A DNA stretch of 64,000 bases. Source: Paracoccus tibetensis (GTDB taxonomy: Bacteria; Pseudomonadota; Alphaproteobacteria; Rhodobacterales; Rhodobacteraceae). The translations under genes and the position numbers were made by a program. Below the pieces are notes generated by a model that was not told the DNA's origin, did not search any database, and saw only the letters and a program-made list of their open reading frames with translations. Shown here one piece after another: positions 19,167 to 26,920 of this stretch; within the stretch, counting starts at the first letter, position 1, and the number at the start of each line of letters is the position of its first letter. The stretch spans positions 124,001 through 188,000 of the forward strand of contig NZ_FMVT01000002.1 of the NCBI RefSeq assembly GCF_900102505.1, given 5' to 3'.

Positions 19167-20018
19167 TCAGGTGCCGTGGCTGCGGTCATAGCTGCGCGGC
19201 GCGGGAAGCTGCCAGCCATCCGGGCGCGCGGCCGGCCGGAAGGTCTCGACGCGCAGCGGGTGGCAGGCGGCCGCGTCCGAGCTGTGCTCGCCCCCGCAAT
19301 CGCCGCCGGGGCAGGCCGACAGCGCGCCCAGAAGGTCCAGCTCGGCGAAGAACTCGAGGTGGTCGCCGGGGCGGACGGGGCTGGCCTTCATGAAGTACTG
19401 CCCCGTGCCGCGCAGGAAGCCGGTGCACATGAAGACGTTCAGGACGTCGTGGATATGGCCCTCGGCCTCGGCCAGAGGCAGGTGGCGGGCCTCGGCCAGC
19501 GCGCGGGTGAGGTTCGAGTGGCAGCAGTGGTGATACTGGCCACCGCCCGACAGCAGGTTGTGCGTGTAGGGATCGCAGCGCGTGCCGATGACGTCATGCA
19601 CGCCCCCGCCATGCTCGTCGAAGCCGTACCAGTCGAGCGTGTCGTCCGTGATCGTCGCCATCGGTCGCAGGGTCGGGAAGTTCGACCAGAGCCGGTCGCC
19701 GGTCGTCAAATGCGTGCCGTGCAGGGCGCGGGTCTTGCCGGAATAGAACCGCTCGGACAGGTCGGCCGACCAGAGGTTCAGATCGCCCACCTGCGGGCCT
19801 TCCACGCTGATGATGCGGAAGAAATGGCCCGCCGGAACCTCGAAGCAGCGGGCCTCGCGCGGGGGGACGGGGACGGTGGCCGTGCGGGTCCAGCCGGCGC
19901 GCGCGGCGCGCAGGGCGTGAAGGTCCGGCTGCGGCAGGGTCTCTGTCGGGTAGCAGACGACGGGCGGGATGGCGCGGCGGGCGGCGGCGTCTTGCGGGGC
20001 GTCGTGCTCGGGCGTCAT
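19167..20018 (-). CDS. DUF1989 (urea carboxylase-associated) family protein
   Basis: Protein of 283 aa. The start at 20018 has GGAG five bases upstream. The core resembles the DUF1989 family: FEVPAGHFFRI, GPQVGDLNLW, TGDRLWSN, the Cys/His cluster QYHHCCHSN, HDVLNVFMCT and PGDHLEFFAELD. Family members are annotated as urea-carboxylase-associated proteins, and some form carboxyguanidine deiminases. None of the usual partners (urea or guanidine carboxylase, allophanate hydrolase, a second DUF1989 subunit, a transporter) is nearby, so the substrate is open. It follows the ccdA-like gene by 23 bp. Confidence 0.8.
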   Translation of the reverse strand: MTPEHDAPQDAAARRAIPPVVCYPTETLPQPDLHALRAARAGWTRTATVPVPPREARCFEVPAGHFFRIISVEGPQVGDLNLWSADLSERFYSGKTRALHGTHLTTGDRLWSNFPTLRPMATITDDTLDWYGFDEHGGGVHDVIGTRCDPYTHNLLSGGGQYHHCCHSNLTRALAEARHLPLAEAEGHIHDVLNVFMCTGFLRGTGQYFMKASPVRPGDHLEFFAELDLLGALSACPGGDCGGEHSSDAAACHPLRVETFRPAARPDGWQLPAPRSYDRSHGT

Positions 20019-20041
20019 GGGCTCTCCGGTGGTCGCGGCCC

Positions 20042-20785
20042 TCAGCCGAGGGTGGCGAGGGCGGGGAAGGTTTCCAGCAGCCAGAAGCTGAAGGCCGAGA
20101 AGGCGCCGGTGATCAGCATGACCCCGACGACGATCAGCAGCGCGCCCATGACGCGCTCGATCGCGCCGAGCCAGGGCTTGATGCGGTTCATCAGGCCGAT
20201 GGCGCGGTTGATGAAGATCGCGGCCAGCAGGAACGGGATGCCGAGGCCGGCGGCGTAGACCGCCAGCAGCGCGGTGCCGCGCGAGAGTTCCCCGCCGGTC
20301 GCGGCCAGCGACAGGATCATGCCCAGCTGCGGGCCGATGCAGGGGGTCCAGCCGAAGGCGAAGGCGAGGCCCAGCACATAGGCGCCAAGCGCGCCGCCGC
20401 CCTGCTGGCCGGTCTGAAGCCGCGCCTCCTGGTCCAGCAGCGGGATGCGGATGATGTGCAGGAAATGCAGGCCCATCACGATGACCATGAGCCCCGCGAC
20501 CTGCGCCAGCCGGTCCTGCCACATGAGGAACGCCCGCCCGAAGGCCGAGGCCGCAAACCCCATGACGAGGAAGACGGTGGACAGGCCCAGCACGAAGAAC
20601 AGCGCCGGCAGGACCGCGCTGCGCTGGCGGGCGGTCAGGCCGTTGACGTTCACGCCGGTCATGTAGGCCAGATAGGGCGGCACGATCGGCAGGACGCAGG
20701 GCGAGAGGAACGAGAGAACCCCGGCCAGCAGCGCGACGAAGGCGGCGGGCAGGAAGGCGGCGGTGGCAATCTCGATTCCCAGCAT
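20042..20785 (-). CDS. ccdA: CcdA-like thiol-disulfide transmembrane transporter
   Basis: Six-span membrane protein of 247 aa. The two redox Cys expected in CcdA/DsbD-type transporters are in LSPCVLPIVPPYLAY and GWTPCIGPQLG, placed symmetrically in the two halves. It moves reducing equivalents across the inner membrane for apocytochrome c maturation and other periplasmic thiol substrates, which fits the ccm genes near 32-34 kb. The start is taken at ATG 20785; a GTG nine bases upstream is possible and neither has a clear Shine-Dalgarno. Confidence 0.88.
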   Translation of the reverse strand: MLGIEIATAAFLPAAFVALLAGVLSFLSPCVLPIVPPYLAYMTGVNVNGLTARQRSAVLPALFFVLGLSTVFLVMGFAASAFGRAFLMWQDRLAQVAGLMVIVMGLHFLHIIRIPLLDQEARLQTGQQGGGALGAYVLGLAFAFGWTPCIGPQLGMILSLAATGGELSRGTALLAVYAAGLGIPFLLAAIFINRAIGLMNRIKPWLGAIERVMGALLIVVGVMLITGAFSAFSFWLLETFPALATLG

Positions 20786-20859
20786 GGCCGGCACTCTAGC
20801 GGGACGCCCGCGGAAGGACAGGGGTCAATGCGTCACGGCTGCGTCAGCCGCAACGCGAC

Positions 20860-20881
20860 AGGGGCGCCGTGACGCGCCCCT
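20860..20881 (-). terminator. Stem-loop after rne
   Basis: AGGGGCGC and GCGCCCCT form a perfect 8-bp stem with a six-base loop, 26 bp beyond the rne stop. There is no U run, so it would be a weak or factor-assisted terminator, or a 3' stabilising stem. Confidence 0.4.
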
Positions 20882-20906
20882 GCCCTGCATTCCTATCGGT
20901 CTCGGA

Positions 20907-23504
20907 TCAGCTGCCCGACCACCAGCCGCGACGCTTGGGACGGCTGTCCTCGTCCGCGGGACCGGCGGTGTTGGCCGGCTCGGGCACCGCGGCGGGTTGC
21001 ACCGGGGCGACGGCGACCTCGGGCTGCACCTCAGGCTCGGGCTGCGGCTCCGGCTGCGACTCGGCCTCGTCGGCCGCGTCATCGGCCTCGGCAGGAACGC
21101 CAGCTTCGGCATCCGGCTGCGCCGCCTCCGGCAGATCGGCAGGCGCTTCGGCCGAGACGATGGCGTCGGCCAGCAGCGCCTCGGGCTCCGGCGCGTCCGG
21201 GGCCGCGGCCTCGTCCAGGCCCGGCAGGGCCTCGGCGCGGGCATCGGCATCGGCCGACAGGTCCACCACCTCGGGCAGCGGCTCGACCGACTGGCTCTCG
21301 CGTCCGCGCGACCGGCGGCGGCGGCGTCCCGAGGGCGCGGCGTCATCCGCCGCGACCTCGGCCGGCTCGTCGGCCTCAGGCTGCGCCACGACTTCTGCGT
21401 CGGTCGCGTCTTCGGAGCCAGCATCGGCCTCGTCCTCGCCACCCTCGGCCGAGATCTCGCCCTCGGGACGATCTCCGTTCCGCCGCCGGCGGCGGCGGCG
21501 GCGGCGCGAACGACCTTTGCCATCGCCCTCGCCCTCGTCGCCCTCGGCATCGGCCCTGGCGGCCTCTGCGGCAGGCTCGGCTGCCGTCTCGACAGTGGTC
21601 TCGACCTCGACTGCATCCTCGACCGGGTCCTCGACGGCAGCCTCGTCCTCGTCATCGATCCGGGCCATCAGCTCGGCATCCACCGACAGGGCCGCATGGG
21701 CGGCCGGCTGGACGACGCGCGTCGCCGTCTTGAACTTCTCGAGCGCGAAATCCGGCGAGATCAGCGTCGGGTCGGCCTCGACCCGGACGGCCATGCCGTA
21801 GCGCGCCTCGATGCTGGCCACGTGCTCGCGCTTGGCGTTCATGATGTAGTTCGCCACCGCGATGGGCGCCTTGACCAGCACCTCGCGCGAGCGCTTGCGC
21901 GTGCCCTCTTCCTCGATCGCGCGCAGGATGGTCAGCGCGAGGCTGTCGTCCGAGCGGATGAGGCCGGTGCCGTGGCAATGAGCGCAGGGCTGCGTGGTCG
22001 ATTCCAGCATCCCTGGACGCAGTCGCTGGCGCGACATCTCCATCAGGCCGAAGCCCGAGATGCGGCCGATCTGGATGCGGGCGCGGTCGGATTTCAGCGC
22101 GTCCTTCATCCGCTTCTCGACCGCGGCGTTGTTGCGCCGCTCGTCCATGTCGATGAAGTCGATGACGATGAGGCCGGCAAGGTCGCGCAGCCGCAACTGG
22201 CGCGCCACCTCGTCGGCGGCCTCGAGGTTGGTCTTGAGCGCCGTCTCCTCGATCGAGCCTTCCTTGGTGGCCCGGCCCGAGTTCACGTCGATGGCGACCA
22301 GCGCCTCGGTCACGCCGATGACGATGTAGCCCCCGGACTTGAGCTGCACGGTCGGATTGAACATCGCGCCGAGGTAGCTCTCGACCTGGTGGCGCGCGAA
22401 AAGCGGCATCGGGTCGGTGTAATGCTGCACGGCCCGGACGTGGTCGGGCATGATCATGCGCATGAAGTCCTTGGCGGTGCGGTAGCCGCGTTCGCCCTCG
22501 ACCAGCACCTCGTCGATCTCCTTGGAATAGAGGTCGCGGATGGTGCGCTTGATCAGATCGCCCTCTTCGTAGATCGGGGCGGGGGCGACGGACTTGAAGG
22601 TCAGGTCGCGGATCTGCTCCCACAGGCGCAGCAGGTATTCGTAATCGCGCTTGATCTCGGTGCGGGTGCGCTGGCTGCCGGCGGTGCGGATGATGAGCCC
22701 CGCGCCCTTCGGCACGTCGAACTCGGCCGCGATCTCCTTGAGCTTCTTGCGGTCGGCGACGTTGGTGATCTTGCGGCTGATCCCGCCCCCGCGCGCCGTG
22801 TTCGGCATCAGGACGCAGTAGCGGCCGGGCAGCGACAGGTAGGTGGTCAGCGCGGCGCCCTTGTTGCCACGCTCTTCCTTGACGACCTGGACCAGCATGA
22901 TCTGCCGGACCTTGATCACCTCCTGGATCTTGTAGCGGCGCGCGCGGGGCTTGCGGGGGGCGCGGACCTCTTCGGTCACGTCCTCCTCGGCCACCGATTC
23001 GATCTCGTCGTCCTTGTCCGAGGCCTGCGTGGGCTCGTCCTCGGCCTCGCCCTCGTGGTCGGCGGCGTCCTCCGCGGCGTCGGCCGCGTCGGCGGCAGCT
23101 TCGGCGGCGTCCGCGGCCGCCTCTTCCGCGACGGTCTCATCGCCGCGCTCGGCGGCCTCGGCACGGGCGCTGCGGCGGCGGCTGCGACGCTCCTCCTCGG
23201 CCTCCTGGGCCTCGGCGGCGGCACGTTCCTCGGCCATCAGCGCCTCGCGGTCGGCGGCCGGGATCTGGTAGTAGTCCGGGTGGATCTCGGCAAAGGCGAG
23301 GAAGCCATGCCGGTTCCCGCCATAGTCGATGAAGGCCGCCTGAAGCGACGGCTCGACCCGCGTGACCTTTGCCAGATAGATGTTGCCAGAAATCTGGCGC
23401 TTGTTCAGGGTCTCGAAGTCAAATTCTTCGACCTTGGTTCCGTCGACCACGACCACCCGAGTCTCCTCGGCATGGGTGGCGTCGATCAGCATTTTCTTTG
23501 CCAT
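20907..23504 (-). CDS. rne: Ribonuclease E/G
   Basis: Endoribonuclease of 865 aa. The S1 domain begins at about residue 38 (GNIYLAKVTRVEPSLQAAFI) and is interrupted by an Ala/Glu/Asp-rich insertion at about 85-190, a layout seen in alphaproteobacterial RNase E. The DNase I-like catalytic domain has ALVAIDVNSG and GLIVIDFIDM, whose Asp residues should bind Mg, and the Zn-link CAHCHGTG follows. The last ~250 residues are low-complexity with Arg-rich patches (KGRSRRRRRRRRRNG and SGRRRRRSRGRE), probably RNA-binding and degradosome scaffold. It initiates decay of most mRNAs. A long gene-free leader lies upstream. Confidence 0.95.
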   Translation of the reverse strand: MAKKMLIDATHAEETRVVVVDGTKVEEFDFETLNKRQISGNIYLAKVTRVEPSLQAAFIDYGGNRHGFLAFAEIHPDYYQIPAADREALMAEERAAAEAQEAEEERRSRRRSARAEAAERGDETVAEEAAADAAEAAADAADAAEDAADHEGEAEDEPTQASDKDDEIESVAEEDVTEEVRAPRKPRARRYKIQEVIKVRQIMLVQVVKEERGNKGAALTTYLSLPGRYCVLMPNTARGGGISRKITNVADRKKLKEIAAEFDVPKGAGLIIRTAGSQRTRTEIKRDYEYLLRLWEQIRDLTFKSVAPAPIYEEGDLIKRTIRDLYSKEIDEVLVEGERGYRTAKDFMRMIMPDHVRAVQHYTDPMPLFARHQVESYLGAMFNPTVQLKSGGYIVIGVTEALVAIDVNSGRATKEGSIEETALKTNLEAADEVARQLRLRDLAGLIVIDFIDMDERRNNAAVEKRMKDALKSDRARIQIGRISGFGLMEMSRQRLRPGMLESTTQPCAHCHGTGLIRSDDSLALTILRAIEEEGTRKRSREVLVKAPIAVANYIMNAKREHVASIEARYGMAVRVEADPTLISPDFALEKFKTATRVVQPAAHAALSVDAELMARIDDEDEAAVEDPVEDAVEVETTVETAAEPAAEAARADAEGDEGEGDGKGRSRRRRRRRRRNGDRPEGEISAEGGEDEADAGSEDATDAEVVAQPEADEPAEVAADDAAPSGRRRRRSRGRESQSVEPLPEVVDLSADADARAEALPGLDEAAAPDAPEPEALLADAIVSAEAPADLPEAAQPDAEAGVPAEADDAADEAESQPEPQPEPEVQPEVAVAPVQPAAVPEPANTAGPADEDSRPKRRGWWSGS

Positions 23505-24072
23505 TGATATGTCTTTCGCGCAGGCGGCAGCCCGGCGGGGCCAGTGGCCTCGGCCGGGTCAACGGGCTGCGTTGTGATGAGGACACGGGCGCGTCACCCC
23601 GAACGGCGGCGGCACCGGCCGGGCTTGTCGCCCGCCGGTTCCCGTCATTGCCATCCATCGCGCGCGTCATCGCGTCTGTTCCTTCGTCTGACCCGGAGCC
23701 GAAGAAGGCCGGCCGGGCCGCTGTCTGTTGTCGCCCCCGTGCAGCCAAGGCGCAGGCAGGGGCGGGTTTTCCGCGCGGCACATGACTCGCCCGGTCCGGG
23801 ATCAGAGGTGCCGCGCTGCGAAACTTTGGGCGCCGGCAACCGCGGGTTGCGGGATCGACGCGCATATCCGGACCATAGAGGCGAAAGCGCCCCGGTTTCA
23901 ATCGAAAATCCGCGTGCCCGGACCAGATGCCAAGCGGCTTCCCGCCACGCCCGTCCCGGCGTTGCCTCGGGCCGCGCGCAACAGCGGCGCACGCAAGTGT
24001 AACGGAAGCTTCATCCGGCTGTCGCAGGCTCGACCTAAGAGGGCCCTTGCGAGGCAGGCCGGGAGGCAGCTG
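23505..24072. other. Gene-free region between rne and the hydrolase gene (probable rne 5' leader)
   Basis: No frame in these 568 bp gives a convincing protein; all open frames are GC-driven. The stretch is divergent between rne (minus) and an alpha/beta hydrolase gene (plus), so it must hold both promoters. A long 5' leader would fit RNase E autoregulation known from other bacteria, but I see no conserved element that proves it. The segment GGCGAAAGCGCC near 23880 can form a small hairpin. Confidence 0.5.
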
Positions 24073-24963
24073 ATGGCGGTGATACGGGTGACGGCGGAAG
24101 ATGCGCCCTCGGCGCGCCTGCTGGCCGAGGCGGCCGCCCTGCCCCCCGGCGCCCCCATCGTCGCCATGATCCACGGCTACCGCTACTCGCCCGCGCGGCC
24201 GGCCAGCGACCCGCACCGGCACATCCTCGCGCTGGACCCGGCGCCCGGCTGCCCGCGCGCCTTCTCCTGGCCGCGCGGGCTGGGCTTTTCCGGCGCGCCC
24301 GGCGAAGGCCTCGCCCTCGCCTGCGCATGGGAGGCGCGCGGCAGCCTCGGTCGCGCCTATGGGCGCGCCGGCGCGACCGGCGCCGCCCTCGCCCGCCTTC
24401 TTGGCGAGCTGGCGCAGCGGGCCGGACGGCCCGTGGCCGTCATCGGCCATTCGCTCGGCGGGCGCGTCGGGCTGCAGGCGCTCGCCCATGCCGAGGCTGG
24501 CGCGATCTCGCGGCTCGTGCTGCTGAACGCGGCCGAGTTCCGGGACACCGCCGCCGCCGCCATGAACGCCCCGGCCGCCGCCGGCGCCGAGGTGCTGAAC
24601 GTCACCTCGCGCGAGAACGACCTCTTCGACTTCGCGCTCGAGCAGCTGCTGGCGGCCGGCCGCCGCCGCGCGCTCGGCTTCGGGCTGGAGCGGGCAGCGG
24701 CGAACTGGCTGGACCTGCAGATCGACGACGGCGCCACGCTCGAGGCGCTGCGCCGGCTCGGCTTCCCCACCGACCGCCGGTCCCTGCGCCTCTCGCACTG
24801 GACGCCCTACCTGCGCGAGGGCCTCTTCGAGCTTTACCGAACGGCCCTCTGCCACCCCTGGGCGCTGCCGCTGGACCTGCTGCGCCGCCAGCTGCCCGCA
24901 CGCCCTGAGCCGCGCTGGTCGCGCCTTCTGCCCTTGCCCGCAGCCGGTCTCGCCGCAGGCTAG
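24073..24963 (+). CDS. Alpha/beta hydrolase
   Basis: Protein of 296 aa beginning at ATG 24073 with GGAGG ahead. It has the oxyanion strand PIVAMIHGYRYSP, the nucleophile elbow AVIGHSLGG with its Ser, and an Asp-bearing loop in TSRENDLFDFALEQLL; a late His (LSHWTPYLREG) could complete a triad. No signal peptide is seen, so it is probably cytoplasmic. Substrate unknown. The shared GC-rich repeat at 24971 lies immediately downstream. Confidence 0.8.
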   Translation: MAVIRVTAEDAPSARLLAEAAALPPGAPIVAMIHGYRYSPARPASDPHRHILALDPAPGCPRAFSWPRGLGFSGAPGEGLALACAWEARGSLGRAYGRAGATGAALARLLGELAQRAGRPVAVIGHSLGGRVGLQALAHAEAGAISRLVLLNAAEFRDTAAAAMNAPAAAGAEVLNVTSRENDLFDFALEQLLAAGRRRALGFGLERAAANWLDLQIDDGATLEALRRLGFPTDRRSLRLSHWTPYLREGLFELYRTALCHPWALPLDLLRRQLPARPEPRWSRLLPLPAAGLAAG

Positions 24964-24970
24964 CGAAGGC

Positions 24971-25023
24971 GCCTTCTTCTGTGTGCAAATATCCTGGGGG
25001 GTCCGGGGGGCAACGCCCCCCGG
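24971..25023. repeat. Intergenic repeat, copy 1 (CTTCTTCT...AAATATCC...GC-hairpin)
   Basis: Between the convergent hydrolase and yciB genes lies CTTCTTCTGTGTG-CAAATATCC-TGGGGGG followed by a perfect 9-bp GC stem (25003-25011 with 25015-25023, loop AAC). The same layout occurs at 29804. It resembles a repeat I recall as common at gene ends in Rhodobacteraceae, where it may act as a bidirectional terminator. There is no U run on either side. Confidence 0.65.
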
Positions 25024-25048
25024 CCGTCGCGGGACGCAGGAAGCGCCT

Positions 25049-25669
25049 TCAGCCGTCCTTCGCGTCGCCCGCCGGCAGCGCATGCGCCTTGAACAGCCCC
25101 GCATTGCCCATCAGGAAGACGAAGATCAGCACCGGCAGGCCGAAGGTCTTGAACCAGACCCAGCTCGTCTCGGACATCGTCCGCCAGACCAGCTCGTTGA
25201 GCAGCGCGAGGCCGAGGAAGAACACCGCCATCCGCGCCGTCAGCTTGCGCCAGCCGGCCGCGTCCATCGGCAGCGCCTCGGACAGGACTGCGCCCAGCCA
25301 GTTGCGGCGCAGCACAAGGCTGGTGCCGAGGATCGCGGCGAAGAGAAGGTAGATGATCGTCGGCTTGATCTTGAAGAAGCGCGGATCGTTCAGCCACAGC
25401 GTGGCGCCCCCGAAGACCACCACCAGCACCAGCGTCGCGACCTGCATCGGCGCCAGCTTGCCGGTCAGGCGCCACTGGATCAGCGTCGCGATGGTCTGGA
25501 CCGGCACGAAGACCAGCGTGGCCAGCATGAAGCCGCCATAGGCCTGCCCGAAGACGGCGACGGTGTCGTTCCGCCACAGCATGAACACCGCGAAGAACAG
25601 GATCAGCGGCCCGAACTCGAGCAGCGGCTTGACCCAGGGCTTCGCCCCCGCGGTGTGGCTGTCGCTCAT
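25049..25669 (-). CDS. yciB: Inner membrane septation protein YciB/IspA
   Basis: Polytopic membrane protein of 206 aa with about five or six hydrophobic segments. Blocks typical of YciB (intracellular septation protein A) are KPLLEFGPLILFF, the DPRFFKIKPTIIYLLFA segment and RMAVFFLGLALLNELVWR. Knockouts in other bacteria affect envelope integrity and septation; the molecular function is not settled. GAGGAG nine bases before the ATG supports the start. Confidence 0.93.
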   Translation of the reverse strand: MSDSHTAGAKPWVKPLLEFGPLILFFAVFMLWRNDTVAVFGQAYGGFMLATLVFVPVQTIATLIQWRLTGKLAPMQVATLVLVVVFGGATLWLNDPRFFKIKPTIIYLLFAAILGTSLVLRRNWLGAVLSEALPMDAAGWRKLTARMAVFFLGLALLNELVWRTMSETSWVWFKTFGLPVLIFVFLMGNAGLFKAHALPAGDAKDG

Positions 25670-25754
25670 CGTATGTCACTCCTCTGGATGCATGGGCCTC
25701 TGGATGGGGCTGGTTCTGGACCAGGACGGCCGCCGCGGCAAGCGGCGCGGGGCG

Positions 25755-26708
25755 TCAGTCCAGCCGCACCGCCGCCAGGATCGGGCCAGGCAGGTCCGCC
25801 GGCGGCTGGAGCAGCTGGACCAGCAGCGCATGGCGCGTGTCGTCGGGGAAGCGCCCGCTCTCGTCCAGCTCGGCCCGAACGGTCAGGCGCAGGGGCTTCT
25901 GCCCGTCCCACCGCGCCAGCGGCTCGATCGCCAGCACGACGTTGCTGTATGACACCCGGCGGCCCCGGTTCTCGCCCGCCGTGACGTCCACCGACCGCTG
26001 CGGCGCGTAGCGGATCATCAGGATCTCGGCGCTGCCGCCGAGGTCCGAGAGGGGCAGAAGCTCGATCGCCTCGCCCGAGGGCAGGCTGTCGCGCTGCACG
26101 CTGACGCGCGCCGGCGCAAAGCGCGCCGCGTCGATCTGGCCGTTCAGCTGCGCGGGGCCCGGCGACGGCACCGTGTCATGGCCGGCGACGATGAGCTGGG
26201 GCGTGTAGATCGCCCGCTCGCCGGCGGCCCGGGCATAGCCCTCCTGCCGCTTGGTGAATTCGGGGCGCGCGTAGCTGTCCGCCCAGCCCAGATAGTCCCA
26301 GTAATCGACATGGTAGGACAGGGCCAGGACGTCCGGCTGCGCTGCCAGCATCGACAGCATCGCGTCGGCCGGCGGGCAGGTGGAGCAGCCCTGCGAGGTG
26401 AACATCTCGACCACGACCGGCGCCGAGGCGGCCCGCGCCAGCGCGGCGGCGGGCGCGGCCAGCGTGTCGGCCGAGGTGAAGCTGTTGAAATCGCCGCCCT
26501 CCGATCCGGCCTCGTCGCCGCGCGGGGCGGTCCGGCTCGGATCGTCGGGCGCCGCGATCACGGGCGCGTCGGCCGCGATGCCCTGCGCCTCGGCCGCCGC
26601 GGATGCAATCCCGGCCAGCGCCAGCGCAATTGCAGCGACAGTCATCGCCGGGCGCCCCTGGCGCGGCGCATGGGGCCGCGCCCCGTTCCCTGTGTCCATC
26701 GAGATCAT
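25755..26708 (-). CDS. DUF1223 thioredoxin-like exported protein
   Basis: Protein of about 317 aa. The N-terminus contains a hydrophobic segment (MTVAAIALALAGIASAAAEA) after a basic stretch, consistent with export. The core begins VVEMFTSQGCSTCPPAD, with the CSTC motif of the thioredoxin-like DUF1223 family, then LSYHVDYWDYLGW and the C-terminal beta domain. Family function is not established; a periplasmic redox role is likely. The start is uncertain: ATG 26708, ATG 26699 and an internal ATG before the hydrophobic segment are all possible. It is divergent from acnA. Confidence 0.82.
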   Translation of the reverse strand: MISMDTGNGARPHAPRQGRPAMTVAAIALALAGIASAAAEAQGIAADAPVIAAPDDPSRTAPRGDEAGSEGGDFNSFTSADTLAAPAAALARAASAPVVVEMFTSQGCSTCPPADAMLSMLAAQPDVLALSYHVDYWDYLGWADSYARPEFTKRQEGYARAAGERAIYTPQLIVAGHDTVPSPGPAQLNGQIDAARFAPARVSVQRDSLPSGEAIELLPLSDLGGSAEILMIRYAPQRSVDVTAGENRGRRVSYSNVVLAIEPLARWDGQKPLRLTVRAELDESGRFPDDTRHALLVQLLQPPADLPGPILAAVRLD

Positions 26709-26810
26709 CACCCCCGTCCATACCGCCTTGGTCCCTAAAGCTGTAATCAAGGCTTCGTTAACCGCGCCGGCAGGCGACTGCGTGCCTCTTGAGCAACAGG
26801 CGCGTCTCTG

Positions 26811-26826
26811 GTATGCCACGGCATAC
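26811..26826. promoter_or_regulatory. Operator-like inverted repeat between DUF1223 gene and acnA
   Basis: GTATGCC-AC-GGCATAC is a perfect 7+7 inverted repeat with a 2-bp centre, in an AT-richer part of the divergent region, 95 bp before the acnA ATG. Its form suits a dimeric repressor, for example of the GntR class, but no regulator is identified. Confidence 0.5.
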
Positions 26827-26920
26827 AATTCGGTGCCGCCGCACTTGCGCCCTGCCTGTCGATGGGGCAAAGCGGTGCGGCAAGCCCGACCCATCCTCAC
26901 GTCCAGACAGGGAGGCCCTG

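Noticed and set aside
25003..25023. GC stem as an intrinsic terminator
   Set aside because: The stem is perfect but has no U run on either side, so it is listed as part of a repeat rather than as a rho-independent terminator.
23419..25104. Minus-strand frame of 561 codons between rne and yciB
   Set aside because: It runs antisense through the alpha/beta hydrolase gene and has no recognisable domain or ribosome site.
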